A DNA stretch of 64,000 nt, from positions 310,001-374,000 of the forward strand of contig CAWINT010000006.1 in NCBI GenBank assembly GCA_963837515.1, read 5' to 3'. Shown piece after piece: positions 59,057 to 64,000 of the stretch. The stretch is from RYN-230 sp963837515. Lineage in GTDB: Bacteria > Actinomycetota > Actinomycetes > Streptosporangiales > Streptosporangiaceae. The stretch's first letter is position 1. The number at the start of each line of letters is the position of its first letter. The notes under the pieces were generated by a model. That model saw only the letters and a list, made by a program, of their open reading frames with translations, was not told the DNA's origin and did not search any database. A program made the translations under genes and the position numbers.

Positions 59057-59528
59057 GTGAGCGAACGCCACGTCCCGCCCGCCGTCATCGCGGCGGCTAC
59101 CAAGCGGGCCGGGCTGATCTGGATCACGGTGCCCGGCGCGGCGCGGCCGCGCGCGGCCTGGCACGTCTGGCTGGACGGCGCCGCCTACGTGCTGACCGGC
59201 CCCGGTGAGCAGCAGGTGCCGGGGCTGGACACCGCCCCGGCCGCCGCCGTCACCGTGCCCAGCAAGGACACCGGTGGCCAGCTGCTGACCTGGGACGCGG
59301 CGGTCAGCCGGGTCGACCCGGCCGGACCCGGCTGGACGGCGGTGGCCGCCGCGCTGCTGGCCGGGCGGCTCAACCCGCCCGGTGCGCCCGGCGGGGGCGG
59401 GCCCGGCGGGGGCGGGCCCGGGGGGCGGGCCCGGGGGGGAGCCAGCCGCCGAGCGGTGGGCGCGCACCGGGGCGGTCTACCGGCTCACCCCCGGCACGGC
59501 GTTCGACCCGGGGCGGCAGTGTTCGTAG
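59057..59528 (+). CDS. pyridoxamine-5'-phosphate-oxidase-like protein with a frameshift in a G-tract
   Basis: Frame 1 from GTG 59057: VSERHVPPAVIAAATKRAGL, AWHVWLDGAAYVLTGPGEQQ, VTVPSKDTGGQLLTWDAAVS and VAAALLAGRLNPPGAPGGGG, a known actinobacterial PNPOx-fold pattern. After the G-rich tract at about 59395-59440 the expected C-terminus AAERWARTGAVYRLTPGTAF is found in another frame, ending at TAG 59528. The uncorrected frame gives a nonsense tail to 59533. A one- or two-base slip in the G-run (natural or technical) explains it. Confidence 0.75.
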
Positions 59529-59543
59529 CATGAAGGCATGGTC

Positions 59544-60686
59544 ATGCCCTCTGTTGCCGCGCCGCCCACCCCCGAGCAGGTCCGCCAGGCCCTCGCCGGG
59601 GTCAACGACCCTGAGATCCACCGTCCCATCACCGAGCTGGGGATGGTGAAGGACGTCGAGGTCAACCCATCCGGCGTGGTGCGGGTGGACGTGTTCCTCA
59701 CGGTGGCGGGCTGCCCGCTGCGGGACACCATCACCCGGGACGTCACCGCCGCGGTCAGCAAGCTGGCCGGGGTGTCCCGGGTCCGGGTGGAGCTGGACGT
59801 GATGAGCGAGCAGCAGCGCCGCGAACTGCAAAGCCAGCTGCGCGGTGGCCGCCAGGAGCGGGAAATCCCGTTCGCCCAGCCCACCTCGCTGACCAAGGTC
59901 TTCGCCATCGCCAGCGGCAAGGGCGGCGTCGGCAAGTCGTCGGTCACCGTGAACCTGGCCGCCGCCCTGGCCGCGGCCGGCCAGAAGGTCGGCGTGCTGG
60001 ACGCGGACATCTACGGACACTCGGTGCCGCGGATGCTCGGTATCACCGAGCCGCCCACCCAGGTCGAGCAGATGATCATGCCGCCGAGCGCGCACGGGGT
60101 GAGGGTGATCTCGATCGGCATGTTCACCAGCGGCAACGCCCCGGTCGTCTGGCGCGGCCCGATGCTGCATCGGGCGGTGCAGCAGTTCCTGGCCGACGTG
60201 TACTGGGGCGACCTGGACGTGCTGCTGATGGACCTGCCGCCGGGCACCGGTGACGTGGCCATCTCGGTGGCGCAGCTGCTGCCGGGGGCCGAGCTGCTCG
60301 TGGTGACCACCCCGCAGCTGGCCTCCTCCGAGGTGGCGGAACGGGCCGGGGCCATCTCGGTGCAGACCCACCAGCACATCGCCGGTGTCATCGAGAACAT
60401 GTCCGCGCTGGCCTGCCCGCACTGCGGCGAGGAGGTGCCGGTGTTCGGCTCCGGCGGCGGCCAGGCGGTCGCCGACGCGCTGACCCGGGTGACCGGGGCC
60501 AGGGTGCCGCTGCTCGGCCAGGTGCCGATCGACATGCGGCTCCGGGAAGGCGGCGACCAGGGCGTGCCGCTGGTGCTCAGCGCGCCGGAGTCGGCCGCCG
60601 CCCAGCAGCTGTCCGGAATCGCGAACTCCCTGCTCAGCCGCTCCCGGGGACTGGCCGGCCGACGCCTGGGGCTGACCCCGGCCTGA
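59544..60686 (+). CDS. mrp: Mrp/ApbC-type iron-sulfur cluster carrier ATPase
   Basis: A 380-residue P-loop NTPase: N-terminal DUF59/MIP18 domain (VNDPEIHRPITELGMVKDVE, VAGCPLRDTI), deviant Walker A ASGKGGVGKSSVTVNLA, DADIYGHSVPRMLG, LLMDLPPGTGDVAISVAQLL, and the CxxC cluster site in NMSALACPHCGEE. Scaffold or carrier for Fe-S clusters. ATG 59544 is spaced best from AAGG; ATG 59538 is too close. Convergent with tatB; mrp close to sigE-tatB is a known actinobacterial arrangement. Confidence 0.95.
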   Translation: MPSVAAPPTPEQVRQALAGVNDPEIHRPITELGMVKDVEVNPSGVVRVDVFLTVAGCPLRDTITRDVTAAVSKLAGVSRVRVELDVMSEQQRRELQSQLRGGRQEREIPFAQPTSLTKVFAIASGKGGVGKSSVTVNLAAALAAAGQKVGVLDADIYGHSVPRMLGITEPPTQVEQMIMPPSAHGVRVISIGMFTSGNAPVVWRGPMLHRAVQQFLADVYWGDLDVLLMDLPPGTGDVAISVAQLLPGAELLVVTTPQLASSEVAERAGAISVQTHQHIAGVIENMSALACPHCGEEVPVFGSGGGQAVADALTRVTGARVPLLGQVPIDMRLREGGDQGVPLVLSAPESAAAQQLSGIANSLLSRSRGLAGRRLGLTPA

Positions 60687-60696
60687 GGGCGGGCCA

Positions 60697-60722
60697 GCCC
60701 GGGGCAGCCGGGCTGCCCGGGC
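60697..60722. terminator. hairpin between mrp and tatB
   Basis: GCCCGGGGCAGCC against GGCTGCCCGGGC (one-base bulge), 11 bp after the mrp stop, between convergent genes. Confidence 0.6.
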
Positions 60723-60758
60723 ACCGGGCCGCCCGGGCCGTTCCGGTACGGCAGCGGA

Positions 60759-61097
60759 TCAGGTGGCCTCCGAGTCGAACGGCGGCGTTTCGTTCCGGTC
60801 GAGGGTCGCGGTGGCCACCGGGTCCGCCTGCGCCGCCGGGCTGTCCGCCTCGGACGGCTCGTCGAACAGGTGCTTGCGCACGAAGTTGCCCGGATGCAGG
60901 TCGCTGACCTCAAAGTCGGCGAACTCGGGGCCGAGCCCTTCGCGCAGCTCCCGGGTGGCCCCGTCCGCCATCCTGCGCAGCTCGCGGAGCGTACGGCCGG
61001 CCTGGGAGGCTAGTTTCGGCAGCTGATCAGGGCCGAACACCACGATGGCGATCACGGCCAGGACCAGGATCTTGCCGAACGACAGATCGAGAAACAC
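60759..61097 (-). CDS. tatB: Sec-independent protein translocase subunit TatB
   Basis: A 112-residue protein with the TatA/B pattern: N-terminal helix LSFGKILVLAVIAIVVFGPD, the FGP hinge with Gly-Pro, an amphipathic helix (QLPKLASQAGRTLRELRRMA) and a longer acidic C-terminal tail as in TatB. GTG 61097 start with GGAGAG upstream. Forms the twin-arginine substrate receptor with TatC, not encoded here. Located downstream of the sigE operon as in other actinobacteria. Confidence 0.92.
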   Translation of the reverse strand: MFLDLSFGKILVLAVIAIVVFGPDQLPKLASQAGRTLRELRRMADGATRELREGLGPEFADFEVSDLHPGNFVRKHLFDEPSEADSPAAQADPVATATLDRNETPPFDSEAT

Positions 61098-61169
61098 GTT
61101 ATCTCTCCACGCCAGAGCGCGACCGTGGACGGCCCGCCTGCCTCCACTCTAAACCGTCGGCCACGCCCG

Positions 61170-61272
61170 CGCCGCCCCCTGACCGGCCGGCCGCCCCCTG
61201 ACCGCCCGCGCCGCCCCCTGACCGGCCGGGTGGCCCCTGACCGGCCGGGTGGCCCCTGACCGGCCGGGCGGC
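61170..61272. repeat. GC-rich direct repeats upstream of tatB
   Basis: Irregular units of CCCCTGACCGGCCGGGTGG and close variants, five to six times, between the stop of the RseB-like gene and the tatB promoter. Confidence 0.8.
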
Positions 61273-61285
61273 CGGCCCGCGGGCA

Positions 61286-62512
61286 TCACCGGAACGGGTC
61301 CAGCCAGGACGCCATCAGGCCGAGGCCGTTGCGGATCCGGCCGACGAATCCGCCGCGGCCGCTGTGCGGCAGCGCCGCGACGACCCGCTGGACCGTGCCC
61401 CTGGGCGCGTCGGCGATGACCGTGAACACGTACCCCTTCGCCGACCAGGCCATGCTCCGCTGATCCTGGTCGGCGAACACCCGCTGGCCCCGCACCGCCA
61501 CCTGGGCCCATCCGCTGAGCCGGGCCGGCAGGTGCCCGCGCTCCAGGAACAGCGAGACCACCGACAGCCCGTCGGAGTAGGCCAGATCGATCACGGCGCC
61601 CTGGGCCACCCAGGTCTGCCGCGCCTGGACCAGGGTGAGGTGACTGGGCAGTTGCGCGGGCAGCGGCCAGCCTGCCGCCCGCAGCTGGGCCAGCTGGCCG
61701 GCCGTGAGCGCGGCGCTCCGCGGCATCTCGCTGGCGCCCGGCGCAGCCGCGGCGGCGCGGCCGCCCAGGGTGAGGCTGAGGAACGCGTCGTCGCTGACCA
61801 GCCTCGCGTGCACATCGAAAACCTGCCTGCGCAACGGCAGGTCCGTGGCCATGTCCAGCCACAACCGCGCGGCCACCGCGCCGTTGCTGCGGCGCAGCAG
61901 CACCTGCCGGGCCAGGCCGGCCACCAGCGCCCGGCCGCCGAGGGCCACCCGGTAATTCGCCGCCAGCAACGCGACCATCTGCGGCGTCATGCCGATGGCG
62001 CCGTTCGCGTCGCGTTCCGCCATCAGGCCGCCGCTGGAACTCAGGCCCGGGTCAGCCTCGGTATGGCCAGCGCGGGCCTGCGCCAGCGCCGGCGCCGCGG
62101 GCTGCACCAGCGCCTGGCCGTCACGACGGTGCCAGACCTGCAACACCGTGGTCCCCAGGCCGGCCGGGCCCGCGTAGACGTCAACCGCGACCCCTTGGTA
62201 GGACAGCGAGCGGCAAGCGGCCGCGGCGCCGCTGAGCAGCCGCACCGCGGCGCTGGCCGCCGCCGCCTGCGACAGCCGGGCGCTGGCGGGGACCAGCGCG
62301 GCGGGCCGCGGGCGGGCCAGCGCCGCGGTCCCGCTCTCATCCGCCGCGGCCCGGGACAGCAGCATGCCGCCCCGGGTGGCCAGGTCACCCCAGACCACGG
62401 CGATGCCGCCGGCGATCAGCCCGAGCACCACCGCCGCGGTGACCAGCCGGACGGGCAGTGGGTCGTGGGCGGGCGCGTTCCGGCCCGGCGCTGAACTGGT
62501 ACGGGCGAACAT
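61286..62512 (-). CDS. RseB/MucB-like sigma-E regulatory protein
   Basis: A 408-residue membrane-anchored protein: one N-terminal helix (VRLVTAAVVLGLIAGGIAVV) and an exported domain. ACRSLSYQGVAVDVYAGPAG, TTVLQVWHRRDGQALVQPA, RVALGGRALVAGLARQVLLR and ARLWLDMATDLPLRRQVFD fit the lipoprotein-like MucB/RseB N-terminal fold; SMAWSAKGYVFTVIADAP resembles its C-terminal domain. It starts 8 bp after the anti-sigma gene and probably binds that protein's exported region. A less specific label would be outer-membrane-lipoprotein-sorting-like. Confidence 0.75.
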   Translation of the reverse strand: MFARTSSAPGRNAPAHDPLPVRLVTAAVVLGLIAGGIAVVWGDLATRGGMLLSRAAADESGTAALARPRPAALVPASARLSQAAAASAAVRLLSGAAAACRSLSYQGVAVDVYAGPAGLGTTVLQVWHRRDGQALVQPAAPALAQARAGHTEADPGLSSSGGLMAERDANGAIGMTPQMVALLAANYRVALGGRALVAGLARQVLLRRSNGAVAARLWLDMATDLPLRRQVFDVHARLVSDDAFLSLTLGGRAAAAAPGASEMPRSAALTAGQLAQLRAAGWPLPAQLPSHLTLVQARQTWVAQGAVIDLAYSDGLSVVSLFLERGHLPARLSGWAQVAVRGQRVFADQDQRSMAWSAKGYVFTVIADAPRGTVQRVVAALPHSGRGGFVGRIRNGLGLMASWLDPFR

Positions 62513-62519
62513 AGCCTGG

Positions 62520-63275
62520 TCACGGCCCCGGGCTGGCCGTCGCGACGACCTGCCCGGCAGCCGCCCGGCGGGCCGGGCGGAGCAGTGCTTTCCGTGGCGT
62601 GGCGGGGCGGGTGGCGGACGCGGTGGCGCTCGCCCGGGCCGGCCGGGCGGCCTGGGTGGCTCGGGCGGCGGTGCGCCGGGAGACCGCCGCGCGGGAGGCG
62701 GCCCGGGGGGCCGTGACCGTGGCCGTGGCCGCGGGCGCGGGCGCGGGCGCGGCGCCCGCCAGCGCGCCGTCGGCGGCGGCGCGGACCACCCGGCCGGACA
62801 CCGCGCTGGCGGCCGCGGTGGCGCCGGGAGCAGCCGCGGGGGTGGGGGCCACCGGCACATCACCGGTGACGCTGCCGTGCTGGACCAGGAACGAGTCCAC
62901 CGCGGGGGTGACCTTGGGCCCGGGGTCCTGCTGCTCGCCGCCGACGAAGAACGCGGCCGCGCCGACCGCCGCCATCACCGAAGCGGCCAGGCCAACCGCC
63001 ATCCACCGGGCAGCCGCGTACACCGCCCGCGGCCGCCACCCCGCGCGCGTGGCGCCGTCCTCCCCGGCCGCCGCCATCGCCATCAGCCGCCCGGTCAGGG
63101 CGGTGTCCACCATGGCCTCGCCCAGCGAGTGCATCCGCTGCTTGAGCGCCCGGAGAGCGACGGCCTCCCGGCGGCACGTGTCGCACCGGGCCAGATGGGC
63201 CAGCACCCGGTCCCGCTCTGCCGCGCCGAGCTCACCATCGATCAGCGCCGACAGGCGCTGTCCGAGATGACTCAT
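62520..63275 (-). CDS. rseA: anti-sigma factor with ZAS zinc-finger domain (RseA-like)
   Basis: A 251-residue membrane anti-sigma factor. The N-terminal zinc-binding anti-sigma motif is LAHLARCDTCRREA (HxxxCxxC), followed by a membrane helix (WMAVGLAASVMAAVGAAAFF, about residues 90-110) and a long Ala/Pro/Thr-rich exported tail. ATG overlaps the sigE stop (ATGA), the usual coupling between an ECF sigma factor and its inhibitor. Position and partner match mycobacterial RseA. Confidence 0.88.
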   Translation of the reverse strand: MSHLGQRLSALIDGELGAAERDRVLAHLARCDTCRREAVALRALKQRMHSLGEAMVDTALTGRLMAMAAAGEDGATRAGWRPRAVYAAARWMAVGLAASVMAAVGAAAFFVGGEQQDPGPKVTPAVDSFLVQHGSVTGDVPVAPTPAAAPGATAAASAVSGRVVRAAADGALAGAAPAPAPAATATVTAPRAASRAAVSRRTAARATQAARPARASATASATRPATPRKALLRPARRAAAGQVVATASPGP

Positions 63276-63994
63276 AGCTCACCTACCAGCGGAGCCACGA
63301 CCCCCCTCAGGGCGGTGGCAGGCACCGGGACGGCGGCCGGGGCCGGAGCAGCCGGGGCCGGAGCGGCCAGGGCCGGAGCGGCCAGGGCCGGAGCGGCCAG
63401 GGCCGGAGCAGCCGGGGCCGGAGCAGCCGGGGCCGGAGCGGCGGAGCGGCGGGGGCGGCGGTGCTCCAGGGCTGTTCGCAGCAGCGCCCGGCCCCGGTGG
63501 ATGCGGCTGCGCACCGTGCCCAGCTTCACCCCCAACGTGTCCGCGATCTCCTCATACGACAGGCCCTCGATGTCGCACAGGACCACGGCCGCCCGGTACT
63601 CCGGGGCCAGCGCCTTCAGCGCCGCCTGGATGTCGGAGTCCAGGTGCCGATCGTCGAACGCCTGGGCCGGGCTCGGCTCGTCGCCGCGCATCCGCTGCGT
63701 GGTCTCCTCGCCCAGCCCCTCGAACCTGATCCGCTGCTTGCGCCGGGCGGAGTCCAGGAACAGGTTGGTGGTGATGCGGTGCAGCCAGCCCTCGAAGGTG
63801 CCGGGCGTGTAGCTGTCCAGCGAGCGGAAGACCCGGACGAAGACCTCCTGGGTGAGGTCTTCGGCGTCGTGTGAGTTGCCGGTGAGCCGGTAGGCCAGCC
63901 GGTAGACCCGGGCGGAATGCTGGCGGACGATCTCTTCCCAGCTGGGCGGCGTCCACGCAGGCTCGGGCCGGGCCGCGGTGCCGGGCTCATCCAC
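63272..63994 (-). CDS. sigE: ECF RNA polymerase sigma factor, SigE type
   Basis: A 240-residue (visible) sigma-70 family factor. Region 2: VYRLAYRLTGNSHDAEDLTQEVFVRVFRSLDSYTPGTFEGWLHRITTNLFLDSARRK; region 4: LKALAPEYRAAVVLCDIEGLSYEEIADTLGVKLGTVRSRIHRGRALLRTAL. The last ~55 residues are an Ala/Pro tail encoded by a 15-bp minisatellite (about 63331-63450), beyond the functional core. The GTG 63994 start is six bases from the window edge; the frame is open beyond it, so an upstream start is possible. Extracytoplasmic-stress sigma factor, controlled by RseA. Confidence 0.92.
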   Translation of the reverse strand: MDEPGTAARPEPAWTPPSWEEIVRQHSARVYRLAYRLTGNSHDAEDLTQEVFVRVFRSLDSYTPGTFEGWLHRITTNLFLDSARRKQRIRFEGLGEETTQRMRGDEPSPAQAFDDRHLDSDIQAALKALAPEYRAAVVLCDIEGLSYEEIADTLGVKLGTVRSRIHRGRALLRTALEHRRPRRSAAPAPAAPAPAAPALAAPALAAPALAAPAPAAPAPAAVPVPATALRGVVAPLVGEL

Positions 63995-64000
63995 CGTGCC

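Overview
The window is very GC-rich, dense and actinobacterial. Marker blocks are prfB / ftsE-ftsX-smpB with ssrA close by; DUF3107 with TetR, a ferritin-like protein and a DEAD-box helicase; DUF6758 with PHP and MBL proteins; and sigE-rseA-(rseB-like)-tatB next to mrp. GTG starts, ATGA/GTGA/TTGA gene overlaps, a tmRNA without encoded CCA and Ala/Pro-rich protein tails agree with this. I cannot name genus or order; something like Streptosporangiales/Thermomonosporaceae is a guess.

Layout. 1-16.7 kb: accessory catabolism. Two PYROXD2/CrtI-like FAD oxidoreductases flank an NDP-forming acyl-CoA ligase, followed by MaoC, cupin, a D-amino-acid-oxidase-like flavoprotein, an acyl-CoA dehydrogenase, a PadR-MFS export pair, a Rieske oxygenase, a UPF0114 protein, and a GDT1-type Mn transporter behind a yybP-ykoY riboswitch. 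16.7-24.6 kb: TetR, repeats, tmRNA, a penicillin-binding-protein-like pseudoenzyme, smpB, ftsX, ftsE and prfB. 24.7-32.6 kb: one minus-strand run of aacS, tryptophan 2,3-dioxygenase and the giant NAD-glutamate dehydrogenase. 32.7-44.8 kb: mixed genes (HAD phosphatases, nitronate monooxygenase, GntR, pruA, a one-ORF PadR-MFS fusion with an iron-box-like site, Vsr, PHP, SDR) and gene relics. 45-48.2 kb: amino-sugar cluster (nagA, SIS isomerase, HAD) with an aldo/keto-reductase relic. 48.3-60.7 kb: FAD oxidoreductase, TetR, DUF3107, DEAD helicase, hydrolase, nuclease, MBL, PHP, Nudix, mrp. 60.7-64 kb: tatB and the envelope-stress sigma/anti-sigma operon.

Most unusual features. (1) A family of GC-rich palindromic repeat elements occurs both between genes and, in frame, inside three enzyme genes. 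(2) A PadR regulator and an MFS exporter are fused in one ORF, while a second PadR-MFS pair nearby is split with a 4-bp overlap. (3) Several proteins lack signature residues: a PBP-like protein without SxxK/SxN/KTG, RF2 with SKY where SPF is expected, a disulfide-oxidoreductase-like flavoprotein without its cysteines, a HAD protein with Asn for the nucleophile and an apparent ATT start, and an MBL protein with HxHxTH. (4) A near-identical 19-bp site lies at the starts of the flavoprotein and Rieske genes. (5) Long perfect palindromes lie between convergent genes, and many 15-45-bp minisatellites lie at gene ends.

All assignments come from reading the sequence and recalled family knowledge; no database search was run.
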